From contig CANMCE010000001.1 in assembly GCA_947496235.1 (NCBI GenBank), positions 434,001 to 498,000 of the forward strand: 64,000 bases of DNA, read 5' to 3'. Shown piece by piece: positions 28,073-37,599 of this stretch (positions within the stretch are counted from its first letter, which is position 1; the number at the start of each line of letters is the position of its first letter). The notes beneath the pieces were generated by a model. The model did not search any database, was not told where the DNA came from, and was given only the letters and a program-made list of their open reading frames with translations. Position numbers and translations under genes: made by a program. Source of the DNA: an uncultured Glaciecola sp. GTDB lineage: Bacteria > Pseudomonadota > Gammaproteobacteria > Enterobacterales > Alteromonadaceae.

Positions 28073-28789
28073 TTAATCGACAAGGTTTTTGGTCATAGTT
28101 TGACGAAATTCTTGCCAAATTTTGCCACTCTCAACGCCGTACTTACGCACAACGCCAACTACACGGTCGTGCTCGCCAGAATCAAGTACTTGTAGTAACT
28201 GCTGATAATAATCTATGGCTACGCTGCGTGCGCTGGCATAAGAGAAAAATTGACCACCGATGCGTGCATAAATGCTTTTGAATCCATTCATCATTAATAC
28301 ATACACAGGGTTACTAGACGCAAAGGCCAAATCATGATGCATTTGGTAATCATGTTGAGCAAACTCTTCCCCAGAATCACCTACCGAGGTATAACGCTCA
28401 ATGATCTTTCTTGATTGCTCTGCATTTTGTTTAAACGCACCACGAATAAACACGGCGGATAAATTGGTTCGGGCAGATAGAAGGTTATCTAACAACTCTG
28501 GTTGTCCTTCCTGATCAAGACGCGCCAAGGTTTCTAAAATATTTAACCCGCAAGTTTCCCAGTAGTTATTTACCTTAGTAGGTTTACCATGTTGAATAGT
28601 CAGCCAACCGTCTCTGGCTAAACGCTGTAATACTTCACGTAAAGTTGTGCGAGTTACGCCTATAAGTTCAGACAGCTCCCTTTCCGCTGGTAAAATTGTA
28701 CCGGGAGGGAAACGTCCACTCCATATAGATTCAACAATGTATTCTTCAGCGAATCCTGCTGGGCTCTGCGACTTATAAATAATGCTCAT
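28073..28789 (-). CDS. fadR: Fatty acid metabolism regulator FadR
   Basis: 238 residues from the ATG at 28789, which gives a start like E. coli FadR (239 aa); a longer frame starting at 28861 adds an unlikely 24-residue leader. GntR-family winged helix at about 10-75 ([33 protein letters not shown]) is nearly identical to the E. coli recognition region. The C-terminal acyl-CoA-binding helical domain follows. FadR represses fad genes and activates fabA/fabB; long-chain acyl-CoA releases it. It is divergent from nhaB as in E. coli. A FadR-like site 25 bp upstream suggests autoregulation. Confidence 0.96.
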   Translation of the reverse strand: MSIIYKSQSPAGFAEEYIVESIWSGRFPPGTILPAERELSELIGVTRTTLREVLQRLARDGWLTIQHGKPTKVNNYWETCGLNILETLARLDQEGQPELLDNLLSARTNLSAVFIRGAFKQNAEQSRKIIERYTSVGDSGEEFAQHDYQMHHDLAFASSNPVYVLMMNGFKSIYARIGGQFFSYASARSVAIDYYQQLLQVLDSGEHDRVVGVVRKYGVESGKIWQEFRQTMTKNLVD

Positions 28790-28813
28790 ATTTCTATTTG
28801 TTAACGAATTTTT

Positions 28814-28830
28814 AACTGATTGTACCAGAT
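28814..28830 (+). promoter_or_regulatory. FadR-like operator upstream of fadR
   Basis: AACTGATTGTACCAGAT matches 12 of 16 defined positions of the FadR consensus AACTGGTCNGACCAGTT. It lies 25 bp before the fadR start codon and could mediate autoregulation. Confidence is limited because mismatches fall at several conserved positions. Confidence 0.45.
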
Positions 28831-29044
28831 GACGCAAATTAGGGAAGTATAAATGTAGCATCTTACGATAGTTAATAATATAAGCTCGCCCCCAGTTTGA
28901 AATTGGTGCGTAAAATAACCACCAAATGTAAAAAAACTAGACTAAACTACTAGTTTTTAGCACAAATTTTTTAATTAATTCACTAATTCGCCGATATTTA
29001 GGATAATGCGACCAGCCTTAACCATTCAATTTTGAGAACAAATA

Positions 29045-30646
29045 ATGCAAACAAATGCACTTCAAGCGGTTTATAGAAATTTTCTGGGCCCTGCGCCAAA
29101 TTGGTTTAAACAAGCGATCATTGCATTTTTGATCATCAATCCTTTGCTGTTTCTGGCGAACCCTTACATCGCAGGTTGGATTTTAGTAATAGAATTCATC
29201 TTTACTTTGGCGATGGCATTAAAATGCTATCCGTTACAACCTGGTGGACTCCTGCTCATTCAAGCCCTATTTATAGGCATGACGAGCCCTGATCACATGT
29301 TGCATGAAATAGAAACCAATATTGAAGTGGTTTTACTTTTGGTTTTTATGGTTGCTGGTATCTATTTTATGAAAGACTTATTGATGTTCTTATTTACCAA
29401 ACTGATCATCAAAGTTCAGAATAAAACCATTCTTTCCATTTCTTTTTTAGCTGCTTCAGCTGTATTGTCAGCATTCCTAGACGCATTAACCGTGGTTGCT
29501 GTTATTATTAGTGTTGGGCTAGGCTTTTACACCATTTATCACAAAGTGGCTTCTGGAAAAGAGTTTCATGCAGATCATGATCATACCGAAGACAATGATG
29601 TAACTCAGCCAAAGAAAAATGACTTAGAAGATTTTCGCGCCTTCCTACGTAACCTTATGATGCACTCTGCCATTGGTACAGCGCTCGGTGGCGTAATGAC
29701 CATGGTGGGAGAACCGCAAAACCTGATTATTGCCGATAAAGCCAGTTGGAACTTCATCGAGTTCTTTATGCGTATGTCACCGGTGACCATTCCCGTTTTT
29801 ATTGGTGGTTTACTCACTTGCTGGTTATTAGAGCAATTTAAGTTTTTCAGCTATGGCGCTCAAATGCCTGAGTCTGTAAGAGCTATATTGACAGATTACG
29901 ATCAGCATATGGACCAAGAACGCACGCCTCGTGATAAGGCTCGCTTGGCGGTACAAGCTTTGATCGGTCTTTGGTTAGTTGTCGCTCTAGCTACACACAT
30001 GGCGTCTGTTGGCCTTGTAGGCTTAAGCGTAATAGTCTTAGCCACCTCAATGAGCGGTATTATTGAAGAACATGCAATAGGTAAAGCGTTTGAAGAAGCC
30101 CTGCCATTTACCGCTCTGCTATGTGTTTTCTTTGGCATAGTAGCTGTCATTATTGATCAAAAACTGTTTCAACCTGTGATTGAATTTGTTCTTACCTATG
30201 AAGGTGAAACGCAGTTGGTACTGTTTTATCTTGCAAACGGACTTTTGTCTATGGTCAGTGACAATGTGTTTGTTGGCTCGGTTTATATCACTGAAGTGGC
30301 AAAAGCACTGGAAGCCGGAGAAATTACCCGCGATCAATTTGACTTGCTAGCGGTCGCTATCAACACTGGTACCAATTTACCAAGTGTTGCTACGCCAAAC
30401 GGGCAAGCAGCATTCTTGTTCTTGCTAACATCGGCAATCGCGCCTCTATTACGTCTCTCTTATGGTCGTATGGTATTTATGGCACTGCCCTACACCATAG
30501 TGCTCACCATAATCGGATTAAGCATTACTGCCTATGGTTTGGTGGACATGACGGAATTCTTATATCAACATCATTTGATTGAGCATCACAGCGCCAGTGC
30601 AGCAGAAGGAGCCATGCACGGCATTCAAGAAGAGCCTCATCATTGA
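29045..30646 (+). CDS. nhaB: Na+/H+ antiporter NhaB
   Basis: 533 residues with about 10-12 hydrophobic segments, matching E. coli NhaB in size and in the phrases [20 protein letters not shown] and [25 protein letters not shown]. It exchanges cytoplasmic Na+ for protons in the inner membrane, helping a marine bacterium keep sodium low. Insert 176-195 is His/Asp rich ([16 protein letters not shown]), as is the C-terminal tail. Order fadR(<-) nhaB(->) dsbB(->) is the same as in E. coli. Confidence 0.96.
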   Translation: MQTNALQAVYRNFLGPAPNWFKQAIIAFLIINPLLFLANPYIAGWILVIEFIFTLAMALKCYPLQPGGLLLIQALFIGMTSPDHMLHEIETNIEVVLLLVFMVAGIYFMKDLLMFLFTKLIIKVQNKTILSISFLAASAVLSAFLDALTVVAVIISVGLGFYTIYHKVASGKEFHADHDHTEDNDVTQPKKNDLEDFRAFLRNLMMHSAIGTALGGVMTMVGEPQNLIIADKASWNFIEFFMRMSPVTIPVFIGGLLTCWLLEQFKFFSYGAQMPESVRAILTDYDQHMDQERTPRDKARLAVQALIGLWLVVALATHMASVGLVGLSVIVLATSMSGIIEEHAIGKAFEEALPFTALLCVFFGIVAVIIDQKLFQPVIEFVLTYEGETQLVLFYLANGLLSMVSDNVFVGSVYITEVAKALEAGEITRDQFDLLAVAINTGTNLPSVATPNGQAAFLFLLTSAIAPLLRLSYGRMVFMALPYTIVLTIIGLSITAYGLVDMTEFLYQHHLIEHHSASAAEGAMHGIQEEPHH

Positions 30647-30723
30647 TTATATTTTGGCGCTTGATTTTATGACTCGTTAAGGTAGATTAAGCGAAAAATA
30701 TTATGTGAACATGAGGAACAAAA

Positions 30724-31245
30724 ATGGATTGGTTAGTCACTTGGAGTAAAGGTAGACAACCTTGGTTTATTTTGTTCCTCAGCGCTTTTACCCTAATATG
30801 CGCTGCGCTTTATTTTCAACATGTGCAAGGCTATTTGCCTTGTGTTAAATGCATTTACCAACGTACCGCCATTGTCGGTATCACCCTAGCCGCCGCCTTA
30901 CCTCTAATAAAAATGCATTGGATAACTCGAATTATTGGCCTTATAGGTTGGATATATTCAGCTATTATGGGATTGATAGTGGCGAATGAACATTTAGAAG
31001 TAATTTTCCCCAAAAGCTTTTTAATTCCTCCTTGCCCCATTGAACCTGAATTTCCTTCTTTTCTTCCTTTACATCATTGGCTGCCGAATATTTTCGCAGG
31101 CCCTGGTAATTGTGACGACAACAGTTGGCAGTTTTTATCTATGGGAATGGCGCAATGGATGCAGATTATATTTTCTGTCTATTTAGTCTTGGGTATAGCT
31201 GTTGCTGTGACTTATTTAATTAAATTTCGTCAAGTGGCCAAGTAA
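30724..31245 (+). CDS. dsbB: Disulfide bond formation protein DsbB
   Basis: 173 residues, four membrane segments. Reoxidises DsbA in the periplasm and passes electrons to quinones. The first redox pair is C40-V-K-C43 (YLPCVKCIYQR) and the second is C104 and C130 in the second periplasmic loop, matching the E. coli positions closely. It lies 77 bp after nhaB. Its 3' end overlaps the convergent ycgN-type gene by 26 bp. Confidence 0.96.
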   Translation: MDWLVTWSKGRQPWFILFLSAFTLICAALYFQHVQGYLPCVKCIYQRTAIVGITLAAALPLIKMHWITRIIGLIGWIYSAIMGLIVANEHLEVIFPKSFLIPPCPIEPEFPSFLPLHHWLPNIFAGPGNCDDNSWQFLSMGMAQWMQIIFSVYLVLGIAVAVTYLIKFRQVAK

Positions 31246-31729
31246 CAATATAGTCTTCAAAATCGTCGAGATTAACATCTTCTTCGCTGACCGTTTTATT
31301 GCGAACACTGATGCCTAGCTCATGCATTTTGGTTTTTTTGCCTTTATTTAACAGCGGATGCCAATCAGATAAGCCCTTTCCTTCATGAAAGCGTCTATAG
31401 CTACACGAAGGCGGCATAAAATACATTTGTTCGAGGTTTTGTGCAGTTAACGTGGCGCAATCGGGCACTCTCTGTGTGCGTTTTTCATAAGCCATACAGG
31501 CACAGCTTTTATCGTTCAATAAAAAGCAGGCGATATTGGTGTAGTGTAATGCGCTTTTAGGATCTTGGTCCTCAGAGCTTTCTGTATCCTCTATAAATTT
31601 ATGTAGGCAACATCGACCGCAACCGTCGCAAATGGCTTCCCACTCTTGTTTTGACATCTGTGAAAGGGTTTTGTGCTTCCAAAACTCTGACTTGATTAAC
31701 TGCGCAGTATGCGGAGACTTTTGCGCCAT
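31220..31729 (-). CDS. ycgN: YcgN family cysteine cluster protein
   Basis: 169 residues. The N-terminal cysteine cluster C34-x2-C37-x2-C40-C41 (ICDGCGRCCLHKF) is the hallmark of the UPF0260/YcgN family, which probably binds a metal or Fe-S centre. A further Cys set includes CFLLNDKSCACMAYEKR. The ATG overlaps the stop of the upstream FAH-type gene (TAATG), so the pair is translationally coupled. Function is unknown. The 3' end overlaps dsbB by 26 bp, tail to tail. Confidence 0.9.
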   Translation of the reverse strand: MAQKSPHTAQLIKSEFWKHKTLSQMSKQEWEAICDGCGRCCLHKFIEDTESSEDQDPKSALHYTNIACFLLNDKSCACMAYEKRTQRVPDCATLTAQNLEQMYFMPPSCSYRRFHEGKGLSDWHPLLNKGKKTKMHELGISVRNKTVSEEDVNLDDFEDYIVTWPLDEI

Positions 31730-32385
31730 TATTGCACCTCAGTCGTTAGCTCAAGTAAGTTGTCCAAACACAAGCTAAGTTGGTCACCTGACGCTAATGG
31801 CCCAACACCTTTAGGCGTGCCAGTGAGCACAATGTCACCTGGAAGTAAGCTAAATTCACTAGAGATAATTGATAATAATTGTAAAGTCGACCAAATCATA
31901 AATCGACTATCACCTTGCTGTCTTATGCTGTTGTTAACCGTCAACGAAAATTCAAATTCTAACGGGTGTGATTTGTCCAAAGAAACAAAGGGGGTTATAG
32001 GGCAAGCGCCATCAAATGCTTTGGCCCTTTCCCATGGAAGTCGTTGTGCTTTAAGTTCATTTTGCAGATCCCTTAAGGTTAGGTCTAGCCCTAAAGCAAC
32101 GCCCCAAATGGCCTGCCTGCATTCATCGATCTCTGCATTTTTGAGTGGCTTTTCAATTAAAAACGCTAGTTCAATTTCGTTGTGACATTGACCTTTATTT
32201 TCTGGCAATACAATAGGCTGGGAAAAATCACAAAGTGCGGTACTAGGCTTCATAAAAATAACAGGGTATTCAGACGCTGTATTATTAAGTTCAGCAATGT
32301 GATCCAAATAATTACGCCCGACACAAACGACTTTACCGACGGGAAGATTGATTTGAGTGTTTAGGCCGCGATGTTGGTAGTTCAT
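31729..32385 (-). CDS. ycgM: Fumarylacetoacetate hydrolase family protein (YcgM-like)
   Basis: 218 residues. The FAH-family metal site is visible: HNEIELAFLIEKP, LGLDLTLRDLQ and the KAFDGACPITPFV segment, with DIVLTGTPKGVGPL near the C-terminus. Members act as acylpyruvases or oxaloacetate decarboxylases; the exact substrate is uncertain. In E. coli ycgL, ycgM and ycgN are neighbours, the same three as here (ycgL 32389, this gene, ycgN 31220). It begins only 3 bp after ycgL ends. Confidence 0.9.
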   Translation of the reverse strand: MNYQHRGLNTQINLPVGKVVCVGRNYLDHIAELNNTASEYPVIFMKPSTALCDFSQPIVLPENKGQCHNEIELAFLIEKPLKNAEIDECRQAIWGVALGLDLTLRDLQNELKAQRLPWERAKAFDGACPITPFVSLDKSHPLEFEFSLTVNNSIRQQGDSRFMIWSTLQLLSIISSEFSLLPGDIVLTGTPKGVGPLASGDQLSLCLDNLLELTTEVQ

Positions 32386-32388
32386 GGT

Positions 32389-32685
32389 TTAAAACTTAAT
32401 ATCAGGAGTTTCAGTTAAGCCTAATGCTTTTCTATGCTCTGCCAATAAATCTTGCTCTACCGGCGGCATTTGCAAATAAAATCCTTTCTCTTTAAATTCT
32501 TTGACAAATTCCTCTGTGGGTAAATTTGCAACGCTATTTTTGTTGCTAATATCAACTAAAATTACGAATTTTGGTGTACCAAACATCTCTAGCAAAGGCT
32601 TGGGTACGTCGTCAAAATGATCTCTTTGACTGACATATAAAAAGGTGTCTTTTCGTTTTGTCGATTTATAGACTGCGACGAGCAT
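32389..32685 (-). CDS. ycgL: YcgL family protein
   Basis: 98 residues, DUF709/YcgL family, small alpha/beta protein of unknown role. MLVAVYKSTKRKDTFLYV and the MFGTPKFVILVD segment are typical. Its first 20 bp overlap the 3' end of rnd, so translation is likely coupled. It begins a run ycgL-ycgM-ycgN that is cotranscribed behind rnd. Confidence 0.9.
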   Translation of the reverse strand: MLVAVYKSTKRKDTFLYVSQRDHFDDVPKPLLEMFGTPKFVILVDISNKNSVANLPTEEFVKEFKEKGFYLQMPPVEQDLLAEHRKALGLTETPDIKF

Positions 32686-33853
32686 GGTACTTTCCTGATT
32701 CTGAAAATAACTCGGATATTCTTGCGCCTAATAATTCGCGACGCCATCCCATTAATAGGTCGGGTTTTAACTGCCTATCTTCAAGATCTGATTTTTCAAA
32801 CCAAGTGTATTTTAACACATCATTAATTTGTTTCTTAGACGCAATCGCCGATTCTGGCAAGCCTGTTTTTTCTGCCACTTCCATTATTTGACGCTTAATT
32901 TCACTGGATGCATTTTTATACAATGGAAAATTAATTAAGCGTTCAATTCGGTCTGGATATGCCGATTCATCCGCCATCTCGACTTGCCTGACTATACCCA
33001 GCACAGTATCAGAATAAAGCCGTATTTGTTTTCTGGTAATACCATACATTCTCGATAGTTGGTTAGGTGATTTTGGTAACTTTTGCGCAATTTCCAAAAT
33101 GACATTCTCGCGAAGAATAAAATTCAAGGTAATGTTTTGCTCTCGTGCCAACTGTAATCGCCACCCAGCCAATAGCTGCAAGGCATACAAATTTTTCGGT
33201 GCGAGTTTCCAAGCATTCGAATAATTCAAATAGGCATTGTCCTCAGGAACGGCATTAAGCTTTTTATCCACCATCAACTGGGCTTCGTCAATTACCATAT
33301 TTAAAAATCCTTTTTGCTGCACTTCAGCTTTTAGGATTTCGTAAACTTTATACAAGTAAGTAACGTCTGCCGACGCATATTCTAATTGTTCTTTACGCAG
33401 TGGCCGCGCAAGCCAGTCAGTGCGGGATTCGGTTTTATCTAAAGAGACATTGCACAGCTTTTCAACCAAATTGGCATAGCCGAGACTATTTCCCAAGTTT
33501 AAAAAGTGAGCGGCAATTTGGGTATCAAAAATTGGTGTTGGAAAACTCCCAACATTATAGGAAATAGCATCTAAATCCTCTGAACATGAATGAATAACCT
33601 TTACCACGTTAGGATTGATGGCCAAGGCTTTCAATGATGCCAAACTTTGCATCACAGTATTATCGATAAGATAAACCTGTTTCCCATCAAAAATTTGAAT
33701 GAGTCCAAGCAATGGATATAAGGTCTTGGTTCGGACAAACTCGGTATCTAAAGAAATAAATTCATGTTCAGCGAGCCGCTCGCACAAAGCATCTAAGGCT
33801 TCTTGAGTTTCAATGTATTGATATTGAGTGTTTAGCGTTGCAAATGCGTCCAT
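32666..33853 (-). CDS. rnd: Ribonuclease D
   Basis: 395 residues. A DEDD-family 3'-5' exoribonuclease for tRNA 3' maturation. The exonuclease domain (1-200) has D36-x-E38 in FISLDTEFVRT, with further metal-binding acids in the SCSEDLDAI, DTQIAAHFL and YASADVTYLYKVY segments. HRDC domains follow (about 210-290 and 300-380). It ends in overlap with ycgL and starts 3 bp after fadD stops, as fadD-rnd in E. coli, so probably one operon. Confidence 0.94.
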   Translation of the reverse strand: MDAFATLNTQYQYIETQEALDALCERLAEHEFISLDTEFVRTKTLYPLLGLIQIFDGKQVYLIDNTVMQSLASLKALAINPNVVKVIHSCSEDLDAISYNVGSFPTPIFDTQIAAHFLNLGNSLGYANLVEKLCNVSLDKTESRTDWLARPLRKEQLEYASADVTYLYKVYEILKAEVQQKGFLNMVIDEAQLMVDKKLNAVPEDNAYLNYSNAWKLAPKNLYALQLLAGWRLQLAREQNITLNFILRENVILEIAQKLPKSPNQLSRMYGITRKQIRLYSDTVLGIVRQVEMADESAYPDRIERLINFPLYKNASSEIKRQIMEVAEKTGLPESAIASKKQINDVLKYTWFEKSDLEDRQLKPDLLMGWRRELLGARISELFSESGKYHARRSL

Positions 33854-33856
33854 TGA

Positions 33857-35518
33857 TTATGACTCATCGCTACGCAGTTCTCGTCGCAATATTTTACCTA
33901 CGTTAGATTTAGGCAAGTCTTGTCTAAATTCAATAATTTTCGGTACTTTGTATCCAGTAAGCAAGGATTTGCAGTGAGCAATCACATCTTTTTCCGTTAA
34001 CTCTGGATCTTTTTTAACTACGTACAATTTAACTACTTCGCCGCTTACTTCATGAGGAACACCGACTGCGGCGGCCTCTAGCACACCGCTGTGCATAGCA
34101 GCCACTTCTTCTATTTCATTGGGGAATACATTGAAACCTGAAACTAGAATTAGGTCTTTTTTACGATCAACTATGTAAAGATAACCTTGCTCATCTATTT
34201 TGGCTACGTCTCCTGTGGCTAACCAGCCATCTTGTAAGACTTCTGCAGTAGCTTCTTCTCTGCCTAAATAGCCAGCCATCACTTGTGGACCTTTTACAAA
34301 AAGCTCTCCTGGCTGTTCAATGTCACATTGATTCCCGTCTTCATCTTTAATCATGATTTCAGTTGAAGGCAAAGGTAGCCCAATGGAGCCTTTATATTGT
34401 GCTTTACTGACAGGATTAACTGATACCACTGGCGAACACTCAGTAAGGCCATAACCTTCCACTAACACTTTACCTGTCACCTGCTGCCATTTTTCTGCCA
34501 CTGGCTTTTGCACTGCCATGCCGCCACCTAAGGCAAATTTAAAGCGTGAAAAGTCGAGTTCTGCAAAGCCAGGCGTATGCAATAAACCGTTAAACAAGGT
34601 GTTTACCCCTGTAAGCATGGCAAAGTTATGCTTTTTCAGTTCTTTTACAAAGGCATTCATGTCTCTAGGATTGGTAATTAATAAATTAGGGCAACCAAAG
34701 CGAAGAAATGTTAAGCAATTACTGGTTAATGCAAAAATATGATAAAGGGGTAATGCTGTAACTACCATGTCTTTACCTGGTGAAACAGAACCTTCAAATA
34801 CTGCAGCCACCTGTTCTAAATTAGCAACCATATTTCTATGAGTCAGCATTGCGCCTTTACTAACCCCAGTAGTTCCTCCCGTATATTGGAGAAAAGCAAT
34901 ATCTTCGCCTATTATTGAGGGTTTTGAAAAATTGCCGGATTCCCCCATTGCCAATGCTCTATTAAATTTAATTGCATTTGGAAGCTCAAAGCTAGGAATT
35001 AGCTTCCTTACATGCTTAACGACAAAATTTACCAGCCAACGTTTAGGAAAGGGTAATAAATCCCCCATAGCGGTAAGTACCACTTGTTTGACTGGGGTTT
35101 TATCTATGACTTTTTCTAGGGTAGAGGCAAAATTTTCAACGATTACAATACATTTTGCATTTGCATCTGTTAGCTGATGTTGTAGCTCTCTTGCAGTGTA
35201 TAAGGGATTAACATTTACCACCGTCATACCGGCTCTTAGAATCCCAAAAAGTGCGACAGGATATTGCAATAGATTTGGCATCATAATCGCCACAGCGTCG
35301 CCCTTTTCCAAACCTGAGGTTTGTAAATAAACAGCGAATTGCTTTGAGAGTACGTCTAAATCTTCAAACGTAATACTATGCCCCATATTAATAAAAGCAC
35401 GTTTATGGGCATATTCAGATACTGACTTTTCAAAGATATCTACGAGAGAGGGGTATTTGTCTGCATCGATTTCAGGCGCAACATCATTGTCGTATTCTTT
35501 TAGCCAAATCTTTTCCAC
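33857..35518 (-). CDS. fadD: Long-chain fatty acid-CoA ligase
   Basis: 553 residues, starting with GTG at 35518 (the segment GTG GAA AAG gives MEK...; AGGA lies 9 nt upstream). Activates fatty acids for beta-oxidation by AMP- then CoA-transfer. ATP/AMP motif [14 protein letters not shown] is near residue 212, [14 protein letters not shown] near 357 and the FACS signature [28 protein letters not shown] near 425. The phrase ends with [13 protein letters not shown]. It is followed by rnd. A perfect palindrome 40 bp upstream is a candidate operator (see separate entry). Confidence 0.96.
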   Translation of the reverse strand: MEKIWLKEYDNDVAPEIDADKYPSLVDIFEKSVSEYAHKRAFINMGHSITFEDLDVLSKQFAVYLQTSGLEKGDAVAIMMPNLLQYPVALFGILRAGMTVVNVNPLYTARELQHQLTDANAKCIVIVENFASTLEKVIDKTPVKQVVLTAMGDLLPFPKRWLVNFVVKHVRKLIPSFELPNAIKFNRALAMGESGNFSKPSIIGEDIAFLQYTGGTTGVSKGAMLTHRNMVANLEQVAAVFEGSVSPGKDMVVTALPLYHIFALTSNCLTFLRFGCPNLLITNPRDMNAFVKELKKHNFAMLTGVNTLFNGLLHTPGFAELDFSRFKFALGGGMAVQKPVAEKWQQVTGKVLVEGYGLTECSPVVSVNPVSKAQYKGSIGLPLPSTEIMIKDEDGNQCDIEQPGELFVKGPQVMAGYLGREEATAEVLQDGWLATGDVAKIDEQGYLYIVDRKKDLILVSGFNVFPNEIEEVAAMHSGVLEAAAVGVPHEVSGEVVKLYVVKKDPELTEKDVIAHCKSLLTGYKVPKIIEFRQDLPKSNVGKILRRELRSDES

Positions 35519-35558
35519 AGATACAATTCCTAATTTATTAATATTCTAATTGGTATCT

Positions 35559-35573
35559 GTTACCTAAGGTAAC
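35559..35573. promoter_or_regulatory. Perfect palindrome upstream of fadD
   Basis: GTTACCT-A-AGGTAAC is a perfect 7-1-7 inverted repeat, centred about 48 bp before the fadD GTG. It looks like an operator of an unidentified regulator and does not fit the FadR consensus. Confidence 0.5.
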
Positions 35574-35669
35574 CTTCCCTACAATACTAATGGACTATAC
35601 GACAAATTAAAATTAAAGTTTGCAATTGCTGTACTTTATGCGTGTTTTTTGTGCGTTATAGTCGCAAAA

Positions 35670-36510
35670 TCACGTCAATCTTCGCAATATTATATGACTT
35701 ACAGACTCCGGAGAGTCCATATGCACGTGGTGCCCCCCCTTGGCTTCGGCACAAAAAATATTCTTTATCGGTAATTTATCAATGTGTTCTTTATATTCTT
35801 TATGACCTTCAGAGCCTAAAATGACAGTGGTTGGGCAGCCTATGTTATGTAAGATATTCTGAGCTTGCTCAGGTGTAAATCTTAACGACGATTTAGTTCT
35901 CAAAGCTCTATCGCTGGACCACAATAGTTTCCCATTTTCCACTTTGGTATTGCGCTGCAAGATGCCACTAGCATTTTCTTTAGATAAACCAGTTGCTCTA
36001 TGACGATGCTCTACAAGAGATTCAAAATCTTTCGGCTGTTGATGCTCTGATTCTAATAAACGATATCGACTTGTAAACGAATTCCGTAATTGCTCAACAC
36101 TGGTTTCAGCTGGTTGGCTGAGTGGTCCTATAGCTTCGATAGACACAAAGTGTTTAATTAATTCAGGGTAGGTTGCTGTAAAGATTGAACTTAAAATGGC
36201 GCCAAAAGAATGTCCCATCAGAACAATATCTTTAAACCCCTGATGATGTATAAATTCGTAAAGCTCATACACATAATCAGTTAAGTGGTATAGGGATTGT
36301 CCAGCTCTATGGTCACTCTTGCCATGGCCTGCTAGATCTATGGCAATGACGTGATAATCGGTGAAGTGTGGAAACAAGGGCAAGAATGAAGCAGCATTAT
36401 CTAAGTAGCCATGTAGACAAATGATTAAAGGTTTGCCCACATTATTATTGGTTAAACCAGCGATCCGGCGATCGTGGACGACCGCCGAATACTCGATACA
36501 ATTAATCTCG
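35670..36510 (-). CDS. Alpha/beta hydrolase (start uncertain)
   Basis: The open frame runs from 36620 to 35670. Its core begins around 36505 (EINCIEYSAVVHDRRIAGL...), just past the stop of the overlapping slp gene. The only earlier ATG (36620) would give 118 bp of overlap with slp. No ATG, GTG or TTG occurs in the first 20 codons, so an ATT start at about 36508 is possible. The nucleophile elbow is GHSFGA (VLMGHSFGAILSS), the oxyanion segment is CLHGYLDNAASF, and the C-terminal His is in KGGHHVHMDSP. It resembles acyl/serine hydrolases. It lies between fadD and slp, an insertion relative to the E. coli order. Confidence 0.8.
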
Positions 36511-37218
36511 TTTGCTATTGTTGTTTCGTCTGGGTTTTGGTTGAGAAATTTGGGGTTTGTCTGCTGCACCACTACCTCGATTTGATGTGGACGAATTATT
36601 GTTACTAGAAGAGTTATCACGACCGCCTTGAGCTGGAGCGTCTTTATATATAACCTTCACACGCTGTTTACTTCTGCTGAACCACCAAGGGTCATACCAA
36701 GGATAAAAGAAGCTATTGTGATACCGACTTCCATAAATAAAAGGGCTAAAACCTATAGTTTCCACTTCTACATCAGCAGTTTTACGCCACATGTAATAAC
36801 CTTCAGCATTTATCGTAGGGTAGTTGTAAGCTTGCTCACCAATAAGACCTTCTTCAATCTTCCCTATACTACCCACAACTGTGATTAATCTGCCCTGTTC
36901 AAATACCATAGGATCAACGAAACCATCGACTACCGCCTTAAAGCGCCCGATACTTTCATCTGAAACTTTAGGCTTACCGCTTCGCAATTCTGGAAAAAAT
37001 ACGATTTCGATTTCAGACACGTCTTTCTTGTTGACTACCTGAGCAATTTTGCCACCCCATCGCGCTTTTTCGCCCATTTGTTCTGGCATTGGCGTAGTTT
37101 TGGAAACATCTTCAAACGGGACTAATACAGTGCTTTGTTGGACGTCAATCTCGTTTGGAACATGTGTACAAGCGGCTATCATACTAACGATTGATAAACA
37201 TATTAACTTTTTAATCAT
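36502..37218 (-). CDS. Slp family outer membrane lipoprotein
   Basis: 238 residues. Lipobox MIAAC, Cys17. The Slp domain (about 18-180) has VRWGGKIAQV-like WGGKI, IEIVFFPEL, GRFKAVVDGFVDP and the RLITVVGSI segment. The tail (about 190-238) is low complexity: Asn/Ser rich, then basic, ending in RRNNNSKRD. E. coli has yeaY (Slp-like) in the same slot next to fadD and tsaB. The role is structural or stress related in the outer membrane; function unclear. Overlaps the upstream frame of the hydrolase gene. Confidence 0.9.
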   Translation of the reverse strand: MIKKLICLSIVSMIAACTHVPNEIDVQQSTVLVPFEDVSKTTPMPEQMGEKARWGGKIAQVVNKKDVSEIEIVFFPELRSGKPKVSDESIGRFKAVVDGFVDPMVFEQGRLITVVGSIGKIEEGLIGEQAYNYPTINAEGYYMWRKTADVEVETIGFSPFIYGSRYHNSFFYPWYDPWWFSRSKQRVKVIYKDAPAQGGRDNSSSNNNSSTSNRGSGAADKPQISQPKPRRNNNSKRD

Positions 37219-37297
37219 AGGTAACTCCTAGTTTTCCATACATTTAGGCTAGGTATATCTCGCTTAGTTCCTTTCCTAGATAATATATTCCCGCCTT

Positions 37298-37597
37298 TTA
37301 GGCGTAAAGGTCGACGCCTAACAAAGTTTTAACGACTTCACGTTTATGGTTAATTTCTACTTGATGATAGGCCTCTAGGCTTTTTTGTGCACTAGAGGAA
37401 ATTCCAGCATAAGTATCTGCTCGTGCAAATACTTGTTCCAACACGGCTTCTGTTGTTTCAGTCGCACTTTTTACAAAATCGTTAGTCGTTGATTGATACG
37501 TATCTTGTTGTTTGACCGGATCAACCGCTTTATGTTTTGGTTGAACTGGATTTTCATTAACAAAGAGTTGTCCTTGAAGACTTCTGATTGGCTGCAT
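37298..37597 (-). CDS. Small hypothetical protein downstream of tsaB
   Basis: 99 residues, no signal peptide and no hydrophobic segment. The N-terminal half is Gln/Asn rich and the C-terminal half is a likely helix (ARADTYAGISSSAQKSLEAYHQVEINHKREVVKTLLGVDLYA). It begins 2 bp after the tsaB stop, so the two genes are cotranscribed. I do not recognise the family. Translational coupling with tsaB is the only hint of function. Confidence 0.6.
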   Translation of the reverse strand: MQPIRSLQGQLFVNENPVQPKHKAVDPVKQQDTYQSTTNDFVKSATETTEAVLEQVFARADTYAGISSSAQKSLEAYHQVEINHKREVVKTLLGVDLYA

Positions 37598-37599
37598 AT

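Noticed and set aside
28932-28958. Inverted repeat AAAAACTAG...CTAGTTTTT between fadR and nhaB as a terminator
   Set aside because: The stem is AT-only apart from one C and one G per arm, too weak, and it lies between divergent genes where termination is not expected.
31709-32185. 158-codon plus-strand frame opposite the FAH-family gene
   Set aside because: Antisense of a clear, conserved gene; no recognisable domain.
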